From contig NZ_LMPP01000002.1 of assembly GCF_001423885.1 (NCBI RefSeq), positions 690,575 to 754,574 on the forward strand: a stretch of DNA of 64,000 nucleotides. The letters are read 5' to 3'. The translations under genes were made by a program, and so were the position numbers. Shown in pieces: positions 16,184-27,801 of this stretch. The stretch's first letter is position 1; every line of letters begins with the position of its first letter. The DNA comes from Rathayibacter sp. Leaf185. Its GTDB lineage: Bacteria > Actinomycetota > Actinomycetes > Actinomycetales > Microbacteriaceae. The notes under the pieces were generated by a model. That model made no database searches, was not told the origin of the DNA, and was given only the letters and a program-made list of their open reading frames with translations.

Positions 16184-16242
16184 GGGGCTCCTCCGTGGGT
16201 GGGAGTCATCCTCGCACCGCAACCCCGGAGCAGCCCGCGACG

Positions 16243-16248
16243 TACGAT
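16243..16248 (+). promoter_or_regulatory. -10 hexamer TACGAT before FdhF-like gene
   Basis: TACGAT ends 6 nt before ATG 16255; no Shine-Dalgarno. It sits in the short divergent gap with fdhD. Confidence 0.55.
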
Positions 16249-16254
16249 GCTGGA

Positions 16255-18558
16255 ATGGTCGATGACGCCGAGCCCCGCGAGAGTCCGATCGACGAGAGTC
16301 GCCTCACGGTCGGAGCCCCGAAGCGCAGGGCGGTCGGCATCCCCGGCGTCGCTCACGCTCTGCAGATCTCGCTGAAGCAGATGGGCCCGGTGCGCAGCGC
16401 CGAGACGCTGCTCCGCGTCAACCAGAAGACCGGCTTCGACTGCCCCGGCTGCGCCTGGCCCGAGGCCGACAAGCGCCACGTCGCCGAGTTCTGCGAGAAC
16501 GGCGCGAAGGCGGTGGCCGAGGAGGCGACCCTCCGCACCGTCACATCGGCCTTCTTCGCCGCGCACCCGGTCACCGAGCTGGAGGAGTGGGACGACTTCG
16601 CCCTCGGCCAGCAGGGCCGCCTCACCGAGCCGATGCTGCTCGAGGCCGGAGCGACGCACTACCGCCCCGTCGGCTGGGACGAGGCTCTCGACATCGTCGC
16701 CGACGAGCTCCGCGCCCTCGACGATCCCGACCAGGCGATCTTCTACACCTCCGGCCGCACCTCGAACGAGTCGGCCTTCGTCTACCAGCTGCTCGTGCGC
16801 GGCTTCGGTACCAACAACCTCCCCGACTGCTCCAACATGTGCCACGAGTCCAGCGGCTCCGCCCTGACCGAGACCATCGGGATCGGCAAGGGCACGGTCA
16901 GCCTCCGCGACGTCGAGCGCGCACCGCTGCTCATCGTCGCGGGCCAGAACCCCGGCACCAATCATCCGCGGATGCTCACCGCGCTCGAGCGGGCGAAGCG
17001 GGCGGGCAGCACGATCGTGGCCGTCAATCCGCTGCCCGAGGCAGGGCTGCTGCGCTTCGAGAACCCGCAGACCGTCAAGGGGATGATCGGAGGCGGCACG
17101 GCGCTCGCGGACCACTTCCTCCAGGTCCGGCTCGGAGGCGACCAGGCCCTGTTCCAGGGATTCGGCAAGGCGCTGCTCGAGCTCGAGGAGGCGCGCGGCG
17201 ACGTCTTCGACCACGCGTTCATCCGCGAGAGCACCGACGGCCTCGACGGCTACCTCGACGAGCTCCGCGCGACCCCGTGGTCCGAGATCGAGCGGGGGAG
17301 CGGCATCGACGAGACCCGCATCCGCACGATCGCCGAGCTGATCGCCGCGGCCGAGGGCACGATCGTCTGCTGGGCGATGGGGCTGACTCAGCACCGCCAC
17401 TCCGTCGCCACCCTCAAGGACGTCGTGAACGTGCTGCTGCTCACCGGCAACATCGGCAAGCCGGGCGCGGGCGTCTGCCCGGTCCGCGGCCACTCGAACG
17501 TGCAGGGCGACCGCACGATGGGCATCTTCGAGCGGATGCCCGACTCCTTCCACGACGCCCTCGACCGGGAGTTCTCGTTCGCGTCGCCGCGCGACCACGG
17601 CACCGACACCGTCGCGGCGATCCGCTCGATGCGCGACGGCACGGCCCGCGTCTTCGTCGGCCTCGGCGGCAACTTCGCCCGCGCGACTCCCGACAGCGGT
17701 GTCACGGAGGCGGCGATGCGCTCGCTGGCGCTGACCGTGCACATCTCGACCAAGCTCAACCGCTCGCACGTCGTCACCGGCCGCCGCGCGCTGATCCTGC
17801 CGACGCTCGGCCGCACCGACTCCGACGTGCAGGCGACCGGCGAGCAGCGCGTCACCGTCGAGGACTCGATGAGCGCGGTGCACGCGTCGCGCGGCAGGCT
17901 GAAGCCGCCGAGTCCGACGCTGCGCTCGGAGGTGGCGATCCTCACCGGCATCGCCGAGCGGCTGCTCGAGGGTCGCGACAACGCTCCCGCGGTCGACTGG
18001 CCGGCGCTGCGCGGCGACTACCGGCTGATCCGCAAGCACATCGAGCACGTGGTGCCCGGCTTCGCGGCGTTCGAGCAACGGATCGACGTGCCGGGCGGCT
18101 TCGTGCTCCCGAATCCGCCGCGCGACGCCCGTCGCTTCGCCACAGCGTCGGGTCGCGCCCAGTTCACCGCGAACACCCTCGACTACCCGCGCGTGCCGGA
18201 GGGGCGCCTGCTGCTGCAGACCCTCCGCTCGCACGACCAGTTCAACACCACGATCTACGGCAAGGACGACCGCTACCGCGGCGTCCACGACGGGCGCAGG
18301 GTGGTCTTCGTGCACGCGGCCGACATCGCCGCGCTCGGCTTCGCCGACGGATCGATGGTCGATCTCGTGTCCGAGTGGGAGGACGGCGTCGAGCGCCGAG
18401 CGGAGGCGTTCCGCGTCGTCGCGTACGACACTCCGCGGGGCTGCGCAGCGGCCTACTACCCCGAGACCAACGTGCTCGTGCCGCTCGACTCGACGGCGCG
18501 CGTCAGCAACACGCCCACGTCGAAGTCGGTGGTGATCCGGCTCGAAGCGGCCGCCTGA
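16255..18558 (+). CDS. FdhF/YdeP-family molybdopterin oxidoreductase (formate dehydrogenase-like)
   Basis: A 767-residue bis-MGD enzyme of the YdeP/FdhF type. The N-terminal segment GFDCPGCAWPEAD with a further Cys in FCENGAKA is characteristic of this subfamily. Molybdopterin-binding blocks include FYTSGRTSNESAFVYQL, NNLPDCSNMCHESS, LIVAGQNPGTNHPRML, LLLTGNIGKPGAGVCPVRG and the C-terminal molydopterin-dinucleotide domain (HDQFNTTIYG, SEWEDG). The selenocysteine/cysteine position of classical FdhF lies in the NMCHESS region, supporting a catalytic Cys or nearby residue. Context with fdhD, moeA, mobA and formaldehyde dehydrogenase supports formate oxidation, but some YdeP relatives have other or unknown substrates. 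Confidence 0.85.
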   Translation: MVDDAEPRESPIDESRLTVGAPKRRAVGIPGVAHALQISLKQMGPVRSAETLLRVNQKTGFDCPGCAWPEADKRHVAEFCENGAKAVAEEATLRTVTSAFFAAHPVTELEEWDDFALGQQGRLTEPMLLEAGATHYRPVGWDEALDIVADELRALDDPDQAIFYTSGRTSNESAFVYQLLVRGFGTNNLPDCSNMCHESSGSALTETIGIGKGTVSLRDVERAPLLIVAGQNPGTNHPRMLTALERAKRAGSTIVAVNPLPEAGLLRFENPQTVKGMIGGGTALADHFLQVRLGGDQALFQGFGKALLELEEARGDVFDHAFIRESTDGLDGYLDELRATPWSEIERGSGIDETRIRTIAELIAAAEGTIVCWAMGLTQHRHSVATLKDVVNVLLLTGNIGKPGAGVCPVRGHSNVQGDRTMGIFERMPDSFHDALDREFSFASPRDHGTDTVAAIRSMRDGTARVFVGLGGNFARATPDSGVTEAAMRSLALTVHISTKLNRSHVVTGRRALILPTLGRTDSDVQATGEQRVTVEDSMSAVHASRGRLKPPSPTLRSEVAILTGIAERLLEGRDNAPAVDWPALRGDYRLIRKHIEHVVPGFAAFEQRIDVPGGFVLPNPPRDARRFATASGRAQFTANTLDYPRVPEGRLLLQTLRSHDQFNTTIYGKDDRYRGVHDGRRVVFVHAADIAALGFADGSMVDLVSEWEDGVERRAEAFRVVAYDTPRGCAAAYYPETNVLVPLDSTARVSNTPTSKSVVIRLEAAA

Positions 18559-18562
18559 GCTG

Positions 18563-19681
18563 TCACCAGGGCAGGCGCAGCAGCGGCACGGAGTCGCCCG
18601 CTCGCCCGCCCTCGGGCGGCACCACCGCGACGGCCCCCGATGCCGCGAGCCCGGTCAGCATGTGCGAGCGGATACCCGCCGCCGCCCGCCACCGCCCCTC
18701 GTCCTGCCGCACCGGCACGAGGGTCGTCGTGCCTGGCCGCCCGAGCGACTCGGCGAGCACGCCGACCTCGAGTGCGCGGTCGGCGACGCCGCTGACCGCG
18801 TCGACCGCCGGAGCGAGGAACGACAGCGCCGCGAGCACCGCCGCGAGCGGGTTGCCGGGCAGCGCGATCACCAGGCGGTCTCCGGGCAGTGCCGCGACGA
18901 GGGTGGGGTGGCCGGGTCGCATGGCGACGCCGTCGACGAGGGTGCGGCCGCCCGCCGCGATGATCGCGCGTCGCACCGCATCCGCTCGAGAGCGCCCCGT
19001 ACCGCCGGTCGTGACGATCAGCGGAGCCGCGGCGTCTGCCAGCAGCGCGGTGATCGCCGCCTCGTCGTCGCGCTGGCGCGTGATCGAGTGGATCGCACCG
19101 CCGAGCGCTCGGACGAGCGGCGGCAGGAGCGGCGTGAAGGCGTCGCGGACGCGGCCGGGCTCGGGCATGCCCGACGCGTCGATCTCGTCGCCGGTGAAGA
19201 CGAGTGCGACTCCGGGTCGCGGGCGCACGCTGACCGCGTCGAATCCGGCGACCGCGAGCAGGGCGAGGTGCGGCGGGCGGAGGCGCGTCCCGGCCTCGAC
19301 GAGCACCGCACCCTCACCGGCTTCGTCGCCCGCGCGGCGGATGTGCCGGCCGGGGGCGGGAGGCTGTGCAGTCGTGAGGACGCCGTCTCGAGACGTCCCC
19401 TCCTCCGACGGCACGATCGCCTCGCACCAGGCGGGGACGAGCGCACCGGTGACGATCGGCTCCGCCGACGTCCCGAGCGACCACGGTCCGGAGCCGCGCA
19501 CCGCCCAGCCGTCCATGGCGGACGAGTCGTAGTGGGGGAGCGGGCGGACCGCGCGGACGTCCTGAGCGGTGACGCACCCCTCCGCTTCGGCGAGTGGGCG
19601 GTCGCCGACGGGAAGCGGGGCCGCGCCCTGCGCCACGAGTGCGCGGGCGCGGCCCCAGTCGGTCGCCCGGTGCCCGCTCAT
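18563..19681 (-). CDS. moeA: Molybdopterin molybdotransferase MoeA
   Basis: A 372-residue enzyme that inserts molybdate into adenylylated molybdopterin. Typical blocks are the N-terminal LPHYDSSAMDGWAVRG, the RRAGDEAGEGAVLVEAGTRL region, VALVFTGDEID, LIVTTGGTGRSRADAVR and ALPGNPLAAVLA. The ATG at 19681 was chosen because the MSGHRATDWGRARALV start matches the family length; the longer reading frame upstream is non-coding shadow. Its stop is 5 bp from the stop of the convergent oxidoreductase gene. Works with MobA and FdhD encoded nearby to make active Mo enzymes. Confidence 0.92.
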   Translation of the reverse strand: MSGHRATDWGRARALVAQGAAPLPVGDRPLAEAEGCVTAQDVRAVRPLPHYDSSAMDGWAVRGSGPWSLGTSAEPIVTGALVPAWCEAIVPSEEGTSRDGVLTTAQPPAPGRHIRRAGDEAGEGAVLVEAGTRLRPPHLALLAVAGFDAVSVRPRPGVALVFTGDEIDASGMPEPGRVRDAFTPLLPPLVRALGGAIHSITRQRDDEAAITALLADAAAPLIVTTGGTGRSRADAVRRAIIAAGGRTLVDGVAMRPGHPTLVAALPGDRLVIALPGNPLAAVLAALSFLAPAVDAVSGVADRALEVGVLAESLGRPGTTTLVPVRQDEGRWRAAAGIRSHMLTGLAASGAVAVVPPEGGRAGDSVPLLRLPW

Positions 19682-19713
19682 CCCCTCATTCTGAGGGGTG
19701 CGCGGACGCCTGC

Positions 19714-20928
19714 TCAGCCGAGGTAGCCGTTCGGGTTGAGCACGAACTTCTTCGCCGCGCCCTTGTCGAAGTCGGCGTATCCCTGCGGGGCGTCCTCCAG
19801 CGAGATCGCCGTGGCCTGCACGGCCTTGGCGATCTGCACCTTGTCGTGCAGGATCGCCATCATCAGCGACCGGTTGTACTTCATCACCGGGCACTGCCCC
19901 GTCGTGAACGACAGCGACTTCGCCCAGCCGAGCCCGAGGCGGATCGAGAGCGAGCCCTCCTTCGCGGCGTCGTCCACTCCGCCCGGGTCACCCGTGACGT
20001 AGAGCCCGGGGATGCCGAGGGCGCCACCGGCTGCGGTGATCGACATCAGCGAGTTCAGGACCGTCGCGGGTGCCTCACTGCCCGAGTCGGGCCCGTTGCC
20101 GTGCGCCTCGAAGCCGACGGCGTCGACTCCGCAGTCGACCTCCGGCACGCCGAGGATCTGCTCGATCTGCCCCGCCGGGTCTCCCTTCGAGACGTCGACG
20201 GTCTCGCAGCCGAACGAGCGCGCCTGCGCGAGCCGCTCCTCGTTGAGGTCGGCGACGATCACGACGGCCGCGCCGAGCAGCTGCGCGCCCACGGCGGCCG
20301 CGAGGCCCACCGGGCCGGCGCCCGCGACGTAGACCGTCGAGCCGACTCCGACACCCGCAGTGACCGCGCCGTGGAAGCCGGTCGGGAAGATGTCGGAGAG
20401 CATCGTGAGGTCGAGGATCTTCTCGAGCGCCTGGTCGCGGTCGGGGAAGACGAGGAGGTTCCAGTCGGCGTAGGGGACCATCACGTACTCGGCCTGTCCG
20501 CCGACCCAGCCGCCCATGTCCACGTAGCCGTAGGCGCTGCCCGGGCGGTCGGGGTTCACGTTGAGGCAGATGCCGGTCTTGCGCTCCTTGCAGTTGCGAC
20601 AGCGACCGCAGGCGATGTTGAACGGGACCGACACGATGTCGCCGACCTTGACGAACTCGACGTCGGGGCCGACCTCGACGACCTCTCCGGTGATCTCGTG
20701 ACCGAGGACCAGATCGGACGGGGCGGTCGTGCGCCCGCGGACCATGTGCTGGTCCGATCCGCAGATGTTCGTCGAGACGGTCTTCAGGATCGCTCCGTGG
20801 GGGAGCTTGCGCCCGATGTTGGCGGGATTGACGCCCGGCCCGTCCTTCAGCTCGAACGTCGGGTAGTCGATGTCGATGACCTCGACGACTCCGGGGGACT
20901 TGTAGGCGACGGCTCTGTTGCCTGACAT
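19714..20928 (-). CDS. fdhA: Formaldehyde dehydrogenase, glutathione-independent
   Basis: A 404-residue zinc-dependent medium-chain dehydrogenase oxidising formaldehyde to formate with NAD, without a thiol cofactor. Catalytic zinc ligands are in NICGSDQHMVRG and LGHEITGEV; the structural zinc site is CGRCRNCKERKTGIC; the nucleotide-binding motif is GAGPVG. The long insert (VDCGVDAVGFEAHG and onward) and the ending of the protein match the Pseudomonas putida type FdhA. ATG 20928 is preceded by AAGGAGAA. Formate produced would be a substrate for the FdhF-like enzyme, making this group a plausible formaldehyde disposal route. Confidence 0.92.
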   Translation of the reverse strand: MSGNRAVAYKSPGVVEVIDIDYPTFELKDGPGVNPANIGRKLPHGAILKTVSTNICGSDQHMVRGRTTAPSDLVLGHEITGEVVEVGPDVEFVKVGDIVSVPFNIACGRCRNCKERKTGICLNVNPDRPGSAYGYVDMGGWVGGQAEYVMVPYADWNLLVFPDRDQALEKILDLTMLSDIFPTGFHGAVTAGVGVGSTVYVAGAGPVGLAAAVGAQLLGAAVVIVADLNEERLAQARSFGCETVDVSKGDPAGQIEQILGVPEVDCGVDAVGFEAHGNGPDSGSEAPATVLNSLMSITAAGGALGIPGLYVTGDPGGVDDAAKEGSLSIRLGLGWAKSLSFTTGQCPVMKYNRSLMMAILHDKVQIAKAVQATAISLEDAPQGYADFDKGAAKKFVLNPNGYLG

Positions 20929-21108
20929 GCGGTTCTCCTTCGATGAGGATGTCCGCGGCGCGCGTGCGACCGCGGGAGTCGCGTCACAGCGGATCGCTCG
21001 CACGGGAGAGAGGCCGCGGCGTCGGGGCTCGAGCGCACCGTACGGGTGCCGGATGTGAGGGAGCGGTGACTGCGCGCGGAACGTCCGATGCGCGGGGCGG
21101 TGCGTCGA

Positions 21109-21369
21109 TCAGGCGGGTCGGGCGTGCTGCGCGATCGCTCCGCTCGCGGCCGAGACGGCTCGGGTGAGGGCGTCGGCGCCGCCTCCGTCGAGGCCCGCCG
21201 CGTAGCCCACGAGGAAGGTCGTGAGCGGAGCGGCGGGGCGGACGACCCCGTGCGCGGCGTCGCCGGCGAGCGAGAGCAGTGCGTCGTACGAGATCGGGAC
21301 CTCGCCCAGGCCGAGGGCGTCGGTCAGCTCGCGCCACCAGTCGGAGAGGGTGGTGTCGGTGTCAGTCAT
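21109..21369 (-). CDS. DUF6457 small protein, coupled to MobA
   Basis: An 86-residue protein with the segments LSDWWRELTDALGLGEVP and AHGVVRPAAPLTTFLVGYAAG, matching the actinobacterial DUF6457 domain. The function is not known. Its ATG lies inside the end of mobA: the reading frames overlap by 8 bp (ATGACTGA), which points to translational coupling and a shared role in molybdenum cofactor maturation (inference). It is predicted to be helical and soluble. Confidence 0.85.
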   Translation of the reverse strand: MTDTDTTLSDWWRELTDALGLGEVPISYDALLSLAGDAAHGVVRPAAPLTTFLVGYAAGLDGGGADALTRAVSAASGAIAQHARPA

Positions 21370-22006
21370 GCGTCGATTCTGCGTCAGGACCGGGGGGACG
21401 CGGCAGTGCGATGCCGAGCAGGAGAGCGTCTTCGGGGTCGTCGACGTCGTCGGTCGAGCCGGCCGGAACCTCGACGAGCACTGGCGTGAGCGGGCGGAGC
21501 AGATCGCGCACGGAGGCGTTCTCGGCCCGGTCGAGCAGGTGCAGCGCACGGGCGAGCTCCCGTGTCCGGTGCACTCCGAGGAGGAGCTGCGTGCGCGACT
21601 CCGCGTCGACGGCGAGCAGCGAGGCTGTCGATCCCTCCGCCTCTGCCGCCGCCACCAGCAGCGACTCGACCGCCGGTCCCGGGTCGACCAGATCGCCGGC
21701 CAGCAGCAGCACCCACTCGGGGGCCGACGGCCGCTCCAGGAGGGGGAGCGCGGCCGCGAGGGCGGCGACCGGACCGCCGAACGGAGGGTCCTCGCGCACC
21801 GCCACGGCGCGCCCGAGGAGCCGGTGCGGCAGCGGCGGACCGACGACGACCACGGTGGCGGCGCGCTCCGTGCTCGCGAGCACCCGCTCGAGCAGCGTCC
21901 GTCCGTCGAGGAGCAGGAGCGGCTTGGGGATCCCGTCGAGCCGGCGGGCGCGCCCTCCCGCGAGGATCACCGCATCGAAGGCGCTCGCCGTGGTCTGCTC
22001 GGTCAC
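21362..22006 (-). CDS. mobA: Molybdenum cofactor guanylyltransferase
   Basis: A 214-residue nucleotidyltransferase that adds GMP to molybdopterin to form MGD. The N-terminal signature AVILAGGRARRLDGIPKPLL is the GTP-binding loop (LAGGxxxRxG, here with RLDG), and GGPVAALAAAL and LLLAGDLVDP (with the metal-binding Asp) are the other conserved loops. The RMG-type loop is slightly degenerate, as is common in actinobacterial MobA. It is first in a two-gene unit with the DUF6457 gene and divergent from dnaX. Confidence 0.87.
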   Translation of the reverse strand: MTEQTTASAFDAVILAGGRARRLDGIPKPLLLLDGRTLLERVLASTERAATVVVVGPPLPHRLLGRAVAVREDPPFGGPVAALAAALPLLERPSAPEWVLLLAGDLVDPGPAVESLLVAAAEAEGSTASLLAVDAESRTQLLLGVHRTRELARALHLLDRAENASVRDLLRPLTPVLVEVPAGSTDDVDDPEDALLLGIALPRPPGPDAESTHD

Positions 22007-22070
22007 GGTCCCGATCGTAGGACGGGGTTCCGCGGCGAGCGGACCCGACTCCGGTGTCGGAGGTCGCGGC

Positions 22071-22076
22071 TACTGT
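22071..22076 (+). promoter_or_regulatory. -10 hexamer TACTGT before dnaX
   Basis: TACTGT ends 6 nt before the GTG at 22083; no Shine-Dalgarno, so a leaderless dnaX transcript is likely. Confidence 0.55.
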
Positions 22077-22082
22077 TATCGG

Positions 22083-24464
22083 GTGGTAGCAGCCCTGTAT
22101 CGCCGGTACCGGCCCGAGACGTTCGCCGAGATGATCGGCCAGTCGCAGGTGACCGATCCGCTCATGACGGCCCTGCGCACCAACCGCGTCAACCACGCCT
22201 ACCTCTTCAGCGGTCCGCGCGGCTGCGGCAAGACGACGTCGGCGCGCATCCTCGCGCGGTGCCTCAACTGCGCCGCCGGCCCGACCGACACCCCGTGCGG
22301 TGTCTGCGACAGCTGCGTCGAGCTCAGCCGCGACGGCCAGGGCTCGCTCGACGTGGTCGAGATCGACGCGGCGAGCCACAACGGAGTCGACGACGCGCGC
22401 GACCTGCGCGAGCGCGCCATCTTCGCCCCGGCCCGCGACCGCTTCAAGATCTTCATCCTCGACGAGGCGCACATGGTCACGCCGCAGGGCTTCAACGCCC
22501 TGCTCAAGATCGTCGAGGAGCCGCCGGAGCACGTGAAGTTCATCTTCGCGACGACCGAGCCCGACAAGGTCATCGGCACCATCCGCTCGCGCACCCACCA
22601 CTACCCGTTCCGGCTCGTGCCCCCGGCGCAGATGCTCGACTACACCCAGGAGCTCTGCGAGCGCGAGGGCGTCGGCGTCGCGGCCGGCGTGCTGCCGCTC
22701 GTCGTGCGCGCCGGTGGTGGCTCCGTCCGCGACACCCTGTCGCTCCTCGATCAGCTGATGGCGGGCTCCGAGGCCGAGTCGATCGAGTACGAGCGGGCCG
22801 TCGCCCTGCTCGGCTACACGCACGGCGCGCTCCTCGACGAGGTCATCGACGCGCTCGCCGAGCGCGACTCCGCGGAGGCGTTCGGCGCCGTCGACCGCGT
22901 CATCCAGACGGGTCAGGATCCACGCCGCTTCGTCGAGGATCTGCTCGAGCGTCTGCGCGACCTCATCGTGGTCGCGGCGACCGGAGGCGCAGCCTCCGCG
23001 GTCCTGCGCGGCATCTCGCAGGACGAGCTCGACCGCATGGCCGGGCAGTCGCGCGCCCTCGGTCTCGCCGAGCTCTCGCGGGTCGCCGACATCGTCAACG
23101 ACGCGCTCACCGAGATGACGGGGGCGACGTCGCCGCGCCTCCACCTCGAGCTGATGATCGCGCGCACCCTGGTGCAGGCCGGGGGAGCGGTCGTCGCCCC
23201 GGGTGCGATCGCGCCGGCCCCGAGCCGAGAGGCGCCGAGGCAGCCGGTGCGCGAGGCCCGTGCGCCCGAGCAGCACTCCGCGCAGGCGCGGCCCGCCGAG
23301 TCCCGGCCGGCCGCACCCCGGCCCGCCGAGTCCACGCACACTTCCTCCGCCGCGGCGGAGTCGCCCGTCTCCTCGCGCGCGCCGTCGCCCGCCTCCGTGC
23401 CGGAGTCGCTGGCCGCCGCGCCGCGCGCCGAGGCGCCGGTCGCGTCCGCCGCCGCGTCCGAGCCGGTCGCGTCCGAGCAGGCCGCGACCGAACCCTCCGA
23501 GTCCGCACCGGCCGAGTCCGCGCCGATCCCCGAGCCCGTGGCGCCGAAGCACGTCGCCCCGAAGCCCGAGGCCACCGCAGCCGCGCCCACCACGCCCTCG
23601 TCGACCGCCCCCGCCGCACCGGTGGTCGCCGCCGACGAGGCCGGCGGCGTCACCCTGCAGCGGATGAAGGACAGCTGGCCCGAGATCCTCGAGGTGGTGC
23701 AGAAGGCGCGGATGACGGCCTGGCTCGTCGCCTACACCGCTCAGGTCCGCGCGCTGAAGGACGATGTCCTCACCCTCTCCTTCCCGAGCCAGACCGACGT
23801 CGACTCCTTCAAGATGCCGGGGACGGCGGGGCAGCCCGGGGTGAGCGAGTACCTCCGTCAGGCGATCCAGCAGGTGCTCGGGCTGCGGGTGAAGTACATC
23901 GCGCGGGTCGAGCCGTCGGCCGTCGCCCCCGAGTCCGAGCGCTCCGCGGTCGAGGCCGCGCCGTCGGCTCCCGCCGCGCAGAAGCAGCCGTCACCGGAAG
24001 CGTCCACCGGAGCCGATGGCTGGGCGACGGTCGCGATCCCCGCCGATCCGATCGCCGCTCCCGATCCGGCCGACGCCGACTCCGTCGCGGCGGTTCCGGA
24101 GGCGGCGCCCGAGCCCGTCCGCCGGCCGGCCACCGCGCCGACTCCGGCCGACTCCGACGCTCCTCCGCTCGACGAGGAGCCGCCGGAGGAGGACATGCCG
24201 CCGGTCGAGCCGCCGATGCCCGACTCCTGGGCGACCGTCGCGCCTCCGGGCGAGCCCGCCGCGGCCCCCGAGCCCGTGCGACCCTCGGCGCCCGCTCCCG
24301 AGCGCCGCGCGCCGGCCGAGCGCCCCGCGACCCGCACCACCCGTGCGGCCACCGCCGACGGGCGGCAGCGCTACGGCGAGGCCGTCGTCCGCGAGATCCT
24401 CGGCGCCCAGTTCATCGAGGAGCAGCCGCACGTCCCGCGCGGCCCCCGCGTGACCGGCGCATGA
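22083..24464 (+). CDS. dnaX: DNA polymerase III subunit gamma/tau
   Basis: A 793-residue clamp-loader subunit. [20 protein letters not shown] opens the AAA+ domain; [15 protein letters not shown] is the P-loop, CLNCAAGP...CGVCDSC the zinc site, [17 protein letters not shown] the Walker B region and DTLSLLDQL the sensor 2 area. Residues about 380-520 are a Pro/Ala/Glu linker and residues about 525-620 ([25 protein letters not shown]) correspond to the tau domain; a second low-complexity stretch precedes a conserved short C-terminus ([18 protein letters not shown]). GTG 22083 is the only start near the family N-terminus. recR follows in the usual dnaX-recR order. Confidence 0.95.
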   Translation: MVAALYRRYRPETFAEMIGQSQVTDPLMTALRTNRVNHAYLFSGPRGCGKTTSARILARCLNCAAGPTDTPCGVCDSCVELSRDGQGSLDVVEIDAASHNGVDDARDLRERAIFAPARDRFKIFILDEAHMVTPQGFNALLKIVEEPPEHVKFIFATTEPDKVIGTIRSRTHHYPFRLVPPAQMLDYTQELCEREGVGVAAGVLPLVVRAGGGSVRDTLSLLDQLMAGSEAESIEYERAVALLGYTHGALLDEVIDALAERDSAEAFGAVDRVIQTGQDPRRFVEDLLERLRDLIVVAATGGAASAVLRGISQDELDRMAGQSRALGLAELSRVADIVNDALTEMTGATSPRLHLELMIARTLVQAGGAVVAPGAIAPAPSREAPRQPVREARAPEQHSAQARPAESRPAAPRPAESTHTSSAAAESPVSSRAPSPASVPESLAAAPRAEAPVASAAASEPVASEQAATEPSESAPAESAPIPEPVAPKHVAPKPEATAAAPTTPSSTAPAAPVVAADEAGGVTLQRMKDSWPEILEVVQKARMTAWLVAYTAQVRALKDDVLTLSFPSQTDVDSFKMPGTAGQPGVSEYLRQAIQQVLGLRVKYIARVEPSAVAPESERSAVEAAPSAPAAQKQPSPEASTGADGWATVAIPADPIAAPDPADADSVAAVPEAAPEPVRRPATAPTPADSDAPPLDEEPPEEDMPPVEPPMPDSWATVAPPGEPAAAPEPVRPSAPAPERRAPAERPATRTTRAATADGRQRYGEAVVREILGAQFIEEQPHVPRGPRVTGA

Positions 24465-24501
24465 CCCGCACCACCGAGCCCTCCCGAGAGGAGGCGACCG
24501 C

Positions 24502-25101
24502 ATGTACGAAGGCATCGTTCAGGAGCTGATCGACGAGCTGGGCCGGCTCCCCGGCATCGGCCCCAAGTCGGCTCAGCGCATCGCGTTCCACATCCTGCAG
24601 ACCGAGACGTTCGATGTGACCCGTCTCGCCGAGATCCTCCTCGAGCTGCGCAGCCGCGTGCACTTCTGCGACATCTGCGGAAACGTCGCCGAGGAGGCGA
24701 CCTGCGGGATCTGCCGCGATCCGCGCCGCAGCCGCGCCGTCATCTGCGTGGTCGAGGAGGCGAAGGACGTCCCCGCGATCGAGCGCACCCGCGAGTTCCG
24801 CGGCCTCTACCACGTGCTCGGCGGAGCGATCAGCCCGATCGACGGCATCGGCCCCGATCAGCTCCGCATCCGCCAGCTGCTCCAGCGGCTCGCCGACGGT
24901 GAGGTGCAGGAGGTCATCATCGCCACCGACCCCAACCTCGAGGGCGAGGCGACCGCGACCTACCTCTCGCGGATGCTCAGCACCCTCGGCATCCGGATCA
25001 CCCGCCTCGCCTCCGGCCTGCCGGTCGGCGGAGACCTCGAGTACGCCGACGAGATCACCCTCGGCCGTGCCTTCGAGGGTCGTCGCCTCGTCGAGAACTG
25101 A
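24502..25101 (+). CDS. recR: Recombination protein RecR
   Basis: A 199-residue DNA-binding protein of the RecFOR gap-repair pathway. It has the N-terminal helix-hairpin-helix ([20 protein letters not shown]), a four-Cys zinc finger ([16 protein letters not shown]) and the Toprim domain ([17 protein letters not shown], then [14 protein letters not shown]). Length and motif spacing are standard. ATG 24502 has GAGAGGAGG 7-13 nt upstream. Co-transcribed with dnaX (37-bp gap). Confidence 0.97.
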   Translation: MYEGIVQELIDELGRLPGIGPKSAQRIAFHILQTETFDVTRLAEILLELRSRVHFCDICGNVAEEATCGICRDPRRSRAVICVVEEAKDVPAIERTREFRGLYHVLGGAISPIDGIGPDQLRIRQLLQRLADGEVQEVIIATDPNLEGEATATYLSRMLSTLGIRITRLASGLPVGGDLEYADEITLGRAFEGRRLVEN

Positions 25102-25219
25102 TCCGCGCCGGACGACCGGGTCGAGGGCCCGTGACACATCGCCGATCCCGCATGCGCCCGCTGGTAGACTCCTCCATCGGGTCTCGACGGCCCCTCAGCC
25201 ACTGACCCGGGAGTAGCGC

Positions 25220-27680
<2,461 letters not shown>

Positions 27681-27687
27681 GTCCTCG

Positions 27688-27715
27688 CGGGCCGGCGCTT
27701 CGAAGCGCCGGCCCG
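27688..27715. terminator. lysC-asd terminator
   Basis: A 28-bp perfect palindrome: CGGGCCGGCGCTTC with its exact complement, 7 bp past the asd stop. As RNA it forms a very stable hairpin with a tight loop around TTCGAA. No T-run follows. Confidence 0.75.
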
Positions 27716-27787
27716 TGGCTCGTGGAAAAGCCGCGAATTTGATGGGCAGGTCGGCCCCTGGCCCGCTTCCGCGGGGCGGAGCGACGG

Positions 27788-27793
27788 TAAACT
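27788..27793 (+). promoter_or_regulatory. -10 hexamer TAAACT before mqo
   Basis: TAAACT ends 8 nt before the GTG at 27802, with no ribosome-binding site in between. Confidence 0.55.
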
Positions 27794-27801
27794 CGACTCT
27801 C

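Noticed and set aside
22083-24464. Programmed frameshift producing gamma from dnaX
   Set aside because: No A-rich slippery sequence with a following hairpin was found; the gene appears to make tau only.
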